Shown: one piece after another, positions 53,704 to 61,989 of the stretch
Layout: every line of letters begins with the position of its first letter
Numbering within the stretch: position 1 is the first letter of the stretch
From: Rhodococcus sp. HNM0563
GTDB lineage: Bacteria; Actinomycetota; Actinomycetes; Mycobacteriales; Mycobacteriaceae
NCBI RefSeq assembly: GCF_012726195.1
Contig: NZ_JAASAF010000005.1
Coordinates: 372,001-436,000, forward strand
Direction of reading: 5' to 3'
DNA length: 64,000 nucleotides
The notes under the pieces: model-generated
Seen by the model: only the letters and a program-made list of their open reading frames with translations
Told to the model about the DNA's origin: nothing
The model's database searches: none
Translations under genes and position numbers: made by a program

Positions 53704-54528
53704 ATGTTCGGACGACGCCGTAAGAACCGCTCCGACAACTCCGCTGACGCGACGACCGACGAATTCGAACGGATCGGAGCTTCCTCTCCGGACGACGACG
53801 TCGACGACGATGCAGCGGCCGAGGGCGGCCCGTACGACATCGGCGAGATGGACGAGGACGAGGTCGGTGGCTCCCGCCTCGACCTCGGCTCCGTGCTCGT
53901 CCCGATTCCGCAGGGCGGCCAGATCCAGGTGGAGATGGCGCCCAACGGGAATCCCCAGGCGGTGCACCTGGTAACGCAGCACGGCCGGATCACGGTCGCG
54001 GCCTACGCTGCGCCCAAGTCGCCCGGCCAATGGCGCGAAGTGGCTGCCGAGCTGGCCGAGACGCTGCGCAACGACAACGCCACCGTGAGCATGGAAACCG
54101 GACCGTGGGGCCGGGAACTGCACGGGAGCACCCCGAATGCGGATATGAGGTTCATCGGAGTCGACGGCTACCGATGGATGATCCGATGTGTTGCCGCGGG
54201 TCCCGCCGGAGCCGCCGCCGCGAACGGTCCGCTGGTCGCAGCAGCCCACGCGGTACTTGCCGACACCGTCGTGCGACGAGGCAAGGAACCCCATCCCGTC
54301 CGAACGCCTCTGCCGGTCGTCCTTCCTCAGGCGCTTGCGGATCAACTTGTTGCCGCGCAACAGCAACAACAGCAGGCGTCGCGCCAAGCAGCCGGGCCGC
54401 AGCAAGGACAGGCTCGTCCCCAGCAACCAGGAGCCCCGGCCGCCGGACAACAGGCGCCTCCTGCCCGGCCCCAACCGCGTCCGCGCACCGGTGGGTCGGG
54501 GTCGGCCATGCAGCAATTGGGCTTCTGA
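53704..54528 (+). CDS. DUF3710 protein (Rv2696c-like)
   Basis: 274-residue cytoplasmic protein. The N-terminal 60 residues are basic then acidic and probably disordered. The conserved body runs from 'GSRLDLGSVLVPIPQGGQIQVEM' to 'VVRRGKEPHPVRTPLPVVLP'. The Gln/Pro-rich end is low complexity. It begins one base after the dut stop, so the two are probably co-expressed. Function unknown; the family is nearly always next to dut in actinobacteria. Confidence 0.88.
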   Translation: MFGRRRKNRSDNSADATTDEFERIGASSPDDDVDDDAAAEGGPYDIGEMDEDEVGGSRLDLGSVLVPIPQGGQIQVEMAPNGNPQAVHLVTQHGRITVAAYAAPKSPGQWREVAAELAETLRNDNATVSMETGPWGRELHGSTPNADMRFIGVDGYRWMIRCVAAGPAGAAAANGPLVAAAHAVLADTVVRRGKEPHPVRTPLPVVLPQALADQLVAAQQQQQQASRQAAGPQQGQARPQQPGAPAAGQQAPPARPQPRPRTGGSGSAMQQLGF

Positions 54529-54575
54529 CCCGAAATCAGCTCTTCGGTGGCTCGCCCCCCCGTGATCGCGCCGCA

Positions 54576-55322
54576 TCACCTCGGCGCGGCGGCCCGTTTC
54601 GTACGGGCCGCTGTGTCGAGGGCTGCGAGACATCCCGCGCCGAGCACCGCCGGATCCGTTCCGACGTCGGCCAGGGAGATCGTGGTCAGGGCCGCGAACG
54701 GCAGCGCTGTGTCCCACTCACGCCCCACCTCGAGGGGATGAACAGCGTCGTCGACAGCCGCGGTGATCCCGACGGGCACCGTCACCGAACGCAGTTCGTC
54801 GGCGTCGAGGGCCCGGTAGTTCGCGGCCTCTTCCAGCGCCTCGGGAAGATCCGGCCACTGGGAACTCCACGAGCGTGACAACGTGGCTCCGAGCCACGCC
54901 GGACTCGACTCGACCATTGCTGCAGCGACGGACTCCAGACCGTGGGTACGTAGCTGCGATGCCGTCCAGCGGGCACTCGCTGCGGCGGGGGAATCGTCCG
55001 GCTTTCCGGTCCAGGCAGGGAGTGCCGCGAGAACGCCGACTGCCAGGTCCGGGTGCCTGGCCGCCCAGTGCAACGCGACCGCGGCTCCGATGGACACACC
55101 ACCGACGAGAACGGGGCCCTCGAGAGCCGCCCGGTCCATGGCTTCGACGTAGCCGGCAACCACACCGCGAGGATCCGGCTCGACTGCGACCGCGGCGATA
55201 CCGCGGCGCTGCAGTGGGATGGCGAAGGCATCGTCGGCGAACCTGGCGTCGGACCCCGTCCCAGGTAGGAGGACTGCGGTAACGACGGAATCGTACGGTG
55301 CAGCAGCGGTATCTCGCATCAT
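54576..55322 (-). CDS. Alpha/beta hydrolase-family protein (Rv2695-like)
   Basis: 248-residue protein with 'VTAVLLPGTGSDARF' as the oxyanion-hole segment, nucleophile Ser in 'VGGVSIGAAVALH', a likely Asp in 'AAVDDAVHP' and a possible catalytic His right after it. The lid region is short. It has no signal peptide. Two adjacent ATGs (55322, 55319) can start it. It is convergent with the DUF3710 gene and divergent from the OB-fold gene. The substrate is unknown. Confidence 0.8.
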   Translation of the reverse strand: MMRDTAAAPYDSVVTAVLLPGTGSDARFADDAFAIPLQRRGIAAVAVEPDPRGVVAGYVEAMDRAALEGPVLVGGVSIGAAVALHWAARHPDLAVGVLAALPAWTGKPDDSPAAASARWTASQLRTHGLESVAAAMVESSPAWLGATLSRSWSSQWPDLPEALEEAANYRALDADELRSVTVPVGITAAVDDAVHPLEVGREWDTALPFAALTTISLADVGTDPAVLGAGCLAALDTAARTKRAAAPR

Positions 55323-55456
55323 GAATGTGATCCTGCCGAATCGATTCGAAGGCGGTCGACCCGGTCTCGGTTGTCTCCCGTGCGGATCGGTCTACAGTGG
55401 CGGACGAAGGAAGTGTCGCGGCGCGAAACCCGTGCCGCCCGTTGCAGGAGCGCGCT

Positions 55457-55834
55457 ATGGCATCCGCCGCAGCCGGCTACATTCGCCGGCTCACCCGCCG
55501 CCTCACTGAGGATCTCGAAGACCTCGACGCCGAGGAGATGGCCGAGTCATCACACGCGACGGGCGCGTTGCCTGTCGTGTCCTGTACCCGGGGGCAGGAA
55601 GTGACGATGTTCGGGCGACTGAGAAGTGTGGAGTCCTCGTCGAAGACTGCTTCTGCGTCGGTCGAGGCCGAACTCTTCGACGGAACCGACTCGATCCTGC
55701 TGGTGTGGATCGGGCGTCGGCGTATACCCGGCATCGAACCCGGCAAGACGCTGCAGGTGCGCGGCAGGGTCGGCGAGCGGGAGGGCCGCAAAGCCATCTA
55801 CAACCCGTACTACGAGCTCAGAGATCCGGCCTGA
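55457..55834 (+). CDS. OB-fold nucleic-acid-binding protein (Rv2694c-like)
   Basis: 125 residues. The N-terminal helix region ('GYIRRLTRRLTEDLEDLDAEEMAE') precedes an OB-fold with 'GQEVTMFGRLRSVESS', 'AELFDGTDSILLVWIGRRRIPGIEPGKTLQV' and 'GRKAIYNPYYEL'. The RecG/RecJ-like OB pattern suggests nucleic-acid contact. The ATG at 55457 has AGGAG six bases upstream. It begins a plus-strand pair with the DUF3159 gene. Confidence 0.85.
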   Translation: MASAAAGYIRRLTRRLTEDLEDLDAEEMAESSHATGALPVVSCTRGQEVTMFGRLRSVESSSKTASASVEAELFDGTDSILLVWIGRRRIPGIEPGKTLQVRGRVGEREGRKAIYNPYYELRDPA

Positions 55835-55893
55835 TCGACCGACCTGCAGTTCGGCGGGAGTCGAGAGAATCCGAGTATGGCACCCTCGTATAC

Positions 55894-56628
55894 GTGAGCG
55901 ATACCAGTCGGCAGACCCTTCTCGAACAACTCGGTGGACTCAGCGGGTTGGTGTATTCGACATTGCCCGTGCTGGTCTTCGTGCCCATCAACAGCGTATG
56001 GGGCCTGACTGCCGCGATCTGGTCCGCCATCGGAGTCGCCTGCGGTGTGCTCGTGTGGCGGTTGATCCGGCGGACACCCATCCAGCCGGCGATCTCCGGA
56101 TTCATGGGTGTGGCCCTGTGCGCCTTCATTGCGCACCGGACGGGCGATGCCAAGGGCTACTTCCTGTTCGGCATCTACGCGAGTCTGGTCTACGGCGGCG
56201 CGTTCGCGCTGTCGGTGCTTGTGCGCCGGCCCCTCGTCGGCGTGATCTGGGGGATGCTCAACGGGCAGGGGTCACGCTGGCGTGCCCATCGGGAGGCGGT
56301 GCGCGCGTACGACATCGCGACGGCCGCGTGGGCGCTGGTGTTCATCGCGCGCTATCTCGTTCAGAACCACCTCTACGACGAGGATCAGACCGGCTGGCTC
56401 GCTGCCGCTCGAATCGGTATGGGATGGCCATTGACGGCGCTCGCATTGCTCGTGACCCTCTGGGCTGTCCGCAAGGCCGATAGGCTGGTGGAGTCCACGA
56501 TGGAGCACGACGAGGGGCAACCGGACCCCACGGGGGCTATGGACTCTACGGTGGCCGCGGATTCTGCAGCGACCCCGGACACGGCTACCGCGCCGCACGA
56601 TGCCCGCCCGCGGCACGAGAAGCGCTAA
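55894..56628 (+). CDS. DUF3159 membrane protein (Rv2693c-like)
   Basis: 244-residue integral membrane protein with five to six helices ('GLVYSTLPVLVFVPINSVWGL', 'AIWSAIGVACGVLVW', 'PAISGFMGVALCAFIAH', 'FLFGIYASLVYGGAFALSVL' and others). The 'RTGDAKGYFLFGIY' loop is a family hallmark. The hydrophilic C-terminus is about 45 residues long. The GTG at 55894 is used because the preceding frame is antisense-like; its ribosome-binding site is weak. Its TAA overlaps the convergent ceoC stop by two bases. The role is unknown, possibly in cation homeostasis by location. Confidence 0.82.
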   Translation: MSDTSRQTLLEQLGGLSGLVYSTLPVLVFVPINSVWGLTAAIWSAIGVACGVLVWRLIRRTPIQPAISGFMGVALCAFIAHRTGDAKGYFLFGIYASLVYGGAFALSVLVRRPLVGVIWGMLNGQGSRWRAHREAVRAYDIATAAWALVFIARYLVQNHLYDEDQTGWLAAARIGMGWPLTALALLVTLWAVRKADRLVESTMEHDEGQPDPTGAMDSTVAADSAATPDTATAPHDARPRHEKR

Positions 56629-57278
56629 CGCTCGATCAAGGCGCGAAGTTCGTCTTCGACGTCCTCCGCTGCAACGAACAGCAGTTCATCCCCTCCTTCG
56701 AGCGGATCGTCGCCCTGCGGGACGATCACGCGGTCGCCGCGCAGGATCGTCACGAGCGCGACGTCTCGGGGTAACGCGAGCTTGCGCACCGGTTTGCCTG
56801 CAAGAGCGGTGGTGTCCGGGAGCGTGATCTCGACGAGATTCGCGCCCTTCCGCAGTGTCATCAACCGCACGAGATCGCCGACCGAGACCGCTTCCTCGAC
56901 GAGCGAGGCCAACATCCTCGGGGTGGAGACCGCCACGTCGACACCCCACGACTCGTCGAACAGCCATTCGTTGCGCGGGTCGTTGACGCGGGCAACCACA
57001 CGCGCCACTCCGAACTCCGTGGTTGCGAGCAGGCTCAGCACGAGGTTTGCCTTGTCGTCGCCCGTCGCTGCGATCACGACGTCGTAATGTTCGAGTCCTG
57101 CGGCCTCGAGGAGACTGAGCTCACAGGCATCGCCGTGGACCCACTTCGCATCCGGCACTGCCGCGGGGTCGACGTGATCGAGCTTGCGCTCGACGAGCAT
57201 CACCTCATGCTCGTTGCGCAGAAGTTCGCGGGCGATGGAGCGCCCCACCGCGCCTGCACCTGCGATGACCACCTTCAT
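56625..57278 (-). CDS. ceoC: TrkA-like potassium uptake regulator CeoC
   Basis: 217 residues: an N-terminal RCK/Rossmann domain ('MKVVIAGAGAVGRSIARELL') with nucleotide-binding 'VIAATGDDKANLVLSLLA', and a C-terminal RCK_C domain ('RKGANLVEITLPDTTALAGKPVRKLALP'). It forms, with CeoB, the two-subunit counterpart of TrkA. It binds NAD(H) or ATP and controls a K+ transporter. The start at 57278 has a GAGGACG ribosome-binding site. It lies 10 bp after the ceoB stop, so both are in one operon. Confidence 0.92.
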   Translation of the reverse strand: MKVVIAGAGAVGRSIARELLRNEHEVMLVERKLDHVDPAAVPDAKWVHGDACELSLLEAAGLEHYDVVIAATGDDKANLVLSLLATTEFGVARVVARVNDPRNEWLFDESWGVDVAVSTPRMLASLVEEAVSVGDLVRLMTLRKGANLVEITLPDTTALAGKPVRKLALPRDVALVTILRGDRVIVPQGDDPLEGGDELLFVAAEDVEDELRALIER

Positions 57279-57288
57279 CGGCACGTCC

Positions 57289-57957
57289 TCACTCGTCGTT
57301 GTCGGCGGGCGGATTCTCGGCCAGCGCAATCGATTCGGCGACGGTTCCCGAGACCGCCGCGATGTAGACCTGGTCGTCGGCCTGGATCAGGGTTTTCCGG
57401 TCCGGGAGCACCCCCGCACCGAACCGGATGAGGAAGGCCACTCTCGCTCCGGTGGCCGCTTCGAGATCGGTCACCCGCCTTCCGACCCAGTCCTCGTGGA
57501 CGTTGACCTCGCAGACCGCGACCGAACCCGTCGGATCACGCCAGCGCGCATTCTCACTTTCGTGGGTGAGGGTGTGCAGGAGCCGATCTGTGGTCCACGG
57601 CACCGTGGCGATGGTGGGAATTCCGAGCCGCTCGTACACAGCGGCACGCTTCGCGTCGTAGATGCGTGCGACCACACGTTCCACACCGAAGATCTCGCGG
57701 GCGGTACGCGCGGCGATGATATTGGAATTGTCTCCGGAGGACACTGCCGCGAAGGCGTCAGCGCGTTCGATTCCGGCGTCGATGAGGACCTCGCGGTCGA
57801 ACCCCATCCCGACGACCGTGTGGCCGGGGAAGTGCTCGCCCAGTCGAAGGAACGCCCCTGCGTCCCGGTCGATGACCGCCACCTCGTGTCCGAGCCGGGT
57901 CAGCGCGGTGGCCACCGAGGATCCCACCCGGCCGCAACCCATGACCACCATGTACAC
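57289..57957 (-). CDS. ceoB: TrkA-like potassium uptake regulator CeoB
   Basis: 222 residues with 'MVVMGCGRVGSSVATALTRLGHEVAVIDRD' (NAD-binding), a distal ribose site in 'AAVSSGDNSNIIAARTARE' and an RCK_C domain at the end ('LEAATGARVAFLIRFGAGVLP'). It forms the first gene of the ceoB-ceoC operon. The GTG at 57957 is supported by GGAG seven bases upstream; ATG 57951 is an alternative. No TrkH/TrkG membrane subunit is present nearby, but an APC permease begins divergently 121 bp away. Confidence 0.92.
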   Translation of the reverse strand: MYMVVMGCGRVGSSVATALTRLGHEVAVIDRDAGAFLRLGEHFPGHTVVGMGFDREVLIDAGIERADAFAAVSSGDNSNIIAARTAREIFGVERVVARIYDAKRAAVYERLGIPTIATVPWTTDRLLHTLTHESENARWRDPTGSVAVCEVNVHEDWVGRRVTDLEAATGARVAFLIRFGAGVLPDRKTLIQADDQVYIAAVSGTVAESIALAENPPADNDE

Positions 57958-58078
57958 CGCGCACTCCGTTCGTCGGCTCGTCCTGCCGAACGGAAACCGT
58001 ACCGCTCCGACGGCAACAGCGGGCGAAATGACCCGGACAGCGGGTCGGGACCGGCCCGGTACGGCTTAGGCTGGGCTC

Positions 58079-60103
58079 GTGTCCAAGCTCTCCACCGCCA
58101 CGAAGCGGCTTCTACTGGGTCGGCCGTTTCGAAGTGACACCCTCGGGCACACATTGCTTCCCAAGCGCATCGCGCTGCCCGTGTTCGCCTCCGATGCCCT
58201 GTCGTCGATCGCATACGCGCCGGAGGAGATATTCCTGGTCCTCTCGGTGGCGGGACTCTCGGCATACGCCTTCACTCCGTGGGTCGGCGTTGCTGTTGCG
58301 GTCGTGCTCGTCATAGTGGTGGCGAGTTACCGGCAGAATGTGCGTGCCTACCCGTCCGGTGGTGGCGATTACGAGGTGGCGACGAAGAACCTCGGACCCA
58401 TCGCCGGGCTGACGGTCGGCAGTGCGCTTCTCGTGGACTACGTGCTCATTCTCGCGGTGTCGATTTCGTCGGCCGCAGCAAACATCGGGTCGGCCGTGCC
58501 GTTCGTCGCGCAGCACAAGGTGTTGTTCGCGGTCCTGGCGATCGGGCTCCTCACGGCCATGAACCTGCGCGGCATGCGGGAGGCGGGAACCGCGTTCGCC
58601 ATCCCCACATACGCGTTCATGGCCGCCATGGCCATCATGATCGCCTGGGGCTTCATACAGATTTTCGTGCTCGGGGACGATCTGCGCGCGGAGTCCGCCG
58701 ACTTCGAACTCGTGGCGGAGCAGACGGATCTGACGGCGATCGCCTTCGTGTTTCTGATCGCCCGCGCGTTCTCGTCCGGGTGTGCCGCTCTCACGGGTGT
58801 CGAAGCGATCAGCACGGGAGTGCCTGCGTTCCGCAAGCCGAAGGCCCGCAACGCTGCGACCACGTTGCTTTTGCTCGGCGCGGTGGCCGTGCCGTTGTTC
58901 CTCGGGGTGGTGTTCCTCGCAGGTCGGATCGGTGTGGTGGTCGCCGAGCATCCCGCCACTCAATTGAGGGGCGCCCCGGAGGGGTACGAGCAGAAGACGC
59001 TTGTCGCGCAACTCGCACACGCGGTGTTCGCCGGCTTTCCCGTCGGTTTCTTCCTCGTGACCGTGGCCACGGCATTGATCCTGTTGCTCGCAGCGAACAC
59101 CGCGTTCAGTGGGTTCCCGGCGCTGGCGTCGGTACTCGCGCAGAATCGGTATCTCCCGCGACAACTGCATACCCGCGGTGACAAGCTGGCGTTCAGTAAC
59201 GGGATCCTGTTCCTGTCGGGTGTGGCCATCGTGTTCGTGTGGGTCTTCGATGCCCGGGTCACCCAGCTGATTCAGCTGTACATCGTGGGAGTGTTCGTCG
59301 CGTTCACGCTCGGACAGGCGGGCATGGTGCGGCACTGGACCCGGCACTTGGCGGTGGAGACCGATCCGTCCGAACGGGGACGGATGATCCGCGCACGCAT
59401 GATCAACGGTCTCGGTTTGATTGCGACCGCCGTGGTGTTGATCATCGTGCTGGTCACCAAATTCTCCGGGGGAGCGTGGATCGCGGTCCTCATGATTCTG
59501 GTGATCTTCGTGCTGATGAAAGCGATCCGGCGTCACTACGACAGCGTGGCCGCTGAACTCGAGGCTGCGGAGTGGGACGGAGTACTGCCGAGCCGCACAC
59601 ACTCGATCGTCCTGGTGTCGACGCTGCACCTGCCGACACGTCGAGCCTTGGCCTTTGCGCGGGCGACACGGCCCGACACCCTCGAGGCAATCACGGTCAA
59701 CGTCGACGACGTCAATACCCGTCAACTGGTCCGGGACTGGGATGCCAGCGACATCACGGTACCGTTGAAGGTCGTCGAGTCGCCGTATCGCGAGATCACC
59801 CGGCCGGTTCTGGATTACGTGCGACGCGTACGGCGGGATTCCCCGCGCGACGTCGTCACCGTATTCATTCCGGAGTACGTGGTCGGGCACTGGTGGGAGC
59901 AGATCCTTCACAACCAGAGCGCGCTGCGATTGAAGAGTCGACTGCTCTTCCAGCCGGGAGTGATGGTCACGAGTGTGCCGTGGCAGTTGCGTTCGTCTGC
60001 GAAGGTACCGAAGGACCGAGTCGACACCGTGCCGGGGGCGATCCGCCGCGGGTTGGAGAACCAAGCGGGTCCCGGGCCCGCAAAACAGGAGGATGATCAG
60101 TGA
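58079..60103 (+). CDS. APC-superfamily permease with cytoplasmic C-terminal domain (Rv2690c/KimA-like)
   Basis: 674-residue transporter. About twelve membrane helices lie between residues 35 and 480, beginning with 'ALPVFASDALSSIAYAPEEIFLVLS' (unwound-helix motif), then 'ASYRQNVRAYPSGGGDYEVA' and 'CAALTGVEAISTGVPAF'. The last 180 residues are a soluble domain ('TRRALAFARATRPDTLEAITVNVDDVN'), as in KimA-type K+ importers. The start is GTG. It is divergent from ceoB-ceoC and overlaps the RNA methyltransferase start. K+ transport is the best hypothesis; amino-acid transport is the alternative. Confidence 0.85.
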   Translation: MSKLSTATKRLLLGRPFRSDTLGHTLLPKRIALPVFASDALSSIAYAPEEIFLVLSVAGLSAYAFTPWVGVAVAVVLVIVVASYRQNVRAYPSGGGDYEVATKNLGPIAGLTVGSALLVDYVLILAVSISSAAANIGSAVPFVAQHKVLFAVLAIGLLTAMNLRGMREAGTAFAIPTYAFMAAMAIMIAWGFIQIFVLGDDLRAESADFELVAEQTDLTAIAFVFLIARAFSSGCAALTGVEAISTGVPAFRKPKARNAATTLLLLGAVAVPLFLGVVFLAGRIGVVVAEHPATQLRGAPEGYEQKTLVAQLAHAVFAGFPVGFFLVTVATALILLLAANTAFSGFPALASVLAQNRYLPRQLHTRGDKLAFSNGILFLSGVAIVFVWVFDARVTQLIQLYIVGVFVAFTLGQAGMVRHWTRHLAVETDPSERGRMIRARMINGLGLIATAVVLIIVLVTKFSGGAWIAVLMILVIFVLMKAIRRHYDSVAAELEAAEWDGVLPSRTHSIVLVSTLHLPTRRALAFARATRPDTLEAITVNVDDVNTRQLVRDWDASDITVPLKVVESPYREITRPVLDYVRRVRRDSPRDVVTVFIPEYVVGHWWEQILHNQSALRLKSRLLFQPGVMVTSVPWQLRSSAKVPKDRVDTVPGAIRRGLENQAGPGPAKQEDDQ

Positions 60104-61392
60104 GTCGCCAGGGTCAGCAGAGCGCAGGAACCGACTGGTCCGGGCAACGGATCGAGCTGATGCTCGGCAATCCCGCACACGGCGGCTTCTGCGTCGCCCG
60201 CCACGAAGGACGGGTGGTGTTCGTGCGACACGGCCTGCCGGGGGAGCGGGTGTTCGCGGTCGTCACCGAGGACCGCGGCGGCTCCTTCTGTTTCGCCGAC
60301 GCGGTGGAAATCGTCGAAGCGTCGGACGATCGCGTCGACCGCGCGTGCCCCATCTCCGGCCCAGGCGGCGCAGGCTGCTGCGACATGTCGCATGCCACGC
60401 CGTCGGCGCAACGGAACATTGCGGCGACCGTGGTAGCCGAACAACTGCGCCGTCTGGGCGGGGTGGAGCGTGACGTTCTCGTGGAGGAGGTGCCCGGAAG
60501 CACCCCGGACGGCACTCGGTGGCGGACGCGGGTCCGATTGGCGGTCGATGCGGCGGGAACGCCGGGATACCGGCGTTACCACAGCAACGACGTGGTGCCG
60601 GAACTCGGCTGCACCCAGATCGACCGACGCGCCTACATCGACCTGCCCGACCACGTCTGGCAACCGGGTTCCGATCTGCAGGTCGTCCTCGACGCGAACG
60701 GTGAACGGCATGTGGTGGAGATCGCACCGCCAGTGGTCTCACGCACCGGTCGGCGTAGCCGGGGCAGGCGTGGCGCGTCGGCGCGCCGTGCTGCAGTGAA
60801 CGCACCGCGCGCGGAGAAAGTGGTCGAGGGGTCCGGTCGTCCCGTCGAGCGGGTCGGATCACGGGAATGGCAGCTGGCAGCCACGGGATTCTGGCAGGCT
60901 CATCGAGGGGCTGCGCGTATGTACTCGACCGTGGTGAGCGAGTGGGCGGATGCCGGGGCGGGCAGCACCGTGTGGGATCTCTACGGCGGTGTGGGTGTGT
61001 TCGCGGCAGCGGTGGCTGGGCAGGTCGGTTCGTCCGGACGAATCGAGTCGGTGGAGTCGTCCCGTCAGGCGGTGGACGACGGCACGGAGGCTCTCGCCGA
61101 CCTGTCGCAGGTGTCGTTTCGGCACGGGCGGGTAGAGCGCATGATCGGTGCACTGGCGTCCCCCGACGTGGTGATTCTCGATCCGCCGCGCGCCGGTGCG
61201 GGTAAGGACGTCGTCGCTGCGATCGCGGATTCGGCACCTCGGCGAGTGATCCATGTCGGTTGCGACCCGGCGTCGTTCGGGCGGGATGTCGGCCTCTATC
61301 GCGAGCGGGGATTCGAGCTGGCGGATCTGCGTGCGTTCGCTGCGTTTCCTTCGACACACCACGTGGAATGCCTCGCGCTGTTCACACGCTGA
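60100..61392 (+). CDS. TRAM-domain class I RNA methyltransferase (RlmCD/TrmA type)
   Basis: 430-residue enzyme for C5 methylation of a uridine in rRNA or tRNA. The TRAM domain covers about residues 12-75. Motif I is 'VWDLYGGVGVFAAAV', motif IV 'VILDPPRAGAGKDVV', and the catalytic Cys is in 'HVGCDPASFGRDV'. The family Fe-S cluster region is unusual: 'DRACPISGPGGAGCCDMSH' has fewer cysteines than the common CxxxxxCxxC form. Residues about 215-260 are a basic insertion ('RTGRRSRGRRGASARRAA'). The GTG overlaps the APC permease stop (GTGA). The modified base cannot be fixed. Confidence 0.88.
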   Translation: MSRQGQQSAGTDWSGQRIELMLGNPAHGGFCVARHEGRVVFVRHGLPGERVFAVVTEDRGGSFCFADAVEIVEASDDRVDRACPISGPGGAGCCDMSHATPSAQRNIAATVVAEQLRRLGGVERDVLVEEVPGSTPDGTRWRTRVRLAVDAAGTPGYRRYHSNDVVPELGCTQIDRRAYIDLPDHVWQPGSDLQVVLDANGERHVVEIAPPVVSRTGRRSRGRRGASARRAAVNAPRAEKVVEGSGRPVERVGSREWQLAATGFWQAHRGAARMYSTVVSEWADAGAGSTVWDLYGGVGVFAAAVAGQVGSSGRIESVESSRQAVDDGTEALADLSQVSFRHGRVERMIGALASPDVVILDPPRAGAGKDVVAAIADSAPRRVIHVGCDPASFGRDVGLYRERGFELADLRAFAAFPSTHHVECLALFTR

Positions 61393-61433
61393 TTCGTCCC
61401 AGGTGAGGGCGTGAGTGCTGTCCGATTCGGGGT

Positions 61434-61483
61434 ATTTGCTTGAGGCATGCAACTAATTATATAGTTGCATGCCTCAAGCAAAT
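61434..61483. promoter_or_regulatory. Long palindromic operator and promoter of the MarR-MFS operon
   Basis: A perfect inverted repeat with 21-bp arms (61434-61454 and 61463-61483) around an 8-nt centre. The left arm contains 'tttgcttgaggcatgcaact'. A TTGCTT -35 (61436-61441), an 18-bp spacer and a TATAGT -10 (61460-61465) lie inside it, so a bound MarR dimer should block transcription. Confidence 0.85.
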
Positions 61484-61506
61484 TATTCGTAGAATCGGAG
61501 GATCGC

Positions 61507-61989
61507 GTGACCGCCGTCCAGCCGGATACCGTCCACGCGCTCACCGACGCCATCTTCCTGTTCGGCCGCACGCTACGGGCCGCACTCTCGCACAGCGAAG
61601 TCGATCTGCTTCCCAATGCTCTCGCAGGGGTGCTCTTCCTCCTCGCTCGTACCGGGCAGTGCCGTCCGAGTGAACTCGCAGCCGAGATGCAGGTCGGTCA
61701 ATCGTCGTTGAGCCGCCAGATCGGTGAGCTCGTCGACCGCGGCTTGGTCGACAAGCATCCCGACCCCGATGACAAGCGGGCGCATCTCGTGACCTGCTCG
61801 TCCGCGGGCCTCGACATATTGGGTGCGATCAGAGATCGGCGTACCGAACGACTGGCCACCCAACTCGGGGACTGGAACGAACAGCAACTCGAGGACGCTC
61901 TCGACGCCCTCGATCGGCTCAACAACGCGCTGGGGCCCATTGCTCCCGCCGGCGTGGGCACCCCTAACGCACAAAGGATCTGTTCATGA
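61507..61989 (+). CDS. MarR-family transcriptional regulator
   Basis: 160-residue dimeric winged-helix regulator. The HTH lies at about residues 55-75 ('PSELAAEMQVGQSSLSRQIGELVDRGLV'), and the wing has 'DPDDKRAHLVTCS'. The GTG at 61507 has GGAGG five bases upstream; an ATG at 61465 lies inside the operator and is less likely. It overlaps the downstream MFS gene by 4 bp (ATGA) and is probably its autoregulated repressor. The ligand is likely a drug-like or aromatic compound. Confidence 0.9.
   Translation: MTAVQPDTVHALTDAIFLFGRTLRAALSHSEVDLLPNALAGVLFLLARTGQCRPSELAAEMQVGQSSLSRQIGELVDRGLVDKHPDPDDKRAHLVTCSSAGLDILGAIRDRRTERLATQLGDWNEQQLEDALDALDRLNNALGPIAPAGVGTPNAQRICS

Noticed and set aside
58112-60178. 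Open frame of 688 codons opposite the APC permease
   Set aside because: The translation is His/Arg/Asp-rich low-complexity with no family match; the opposite frame encodes a clear membrane protein.
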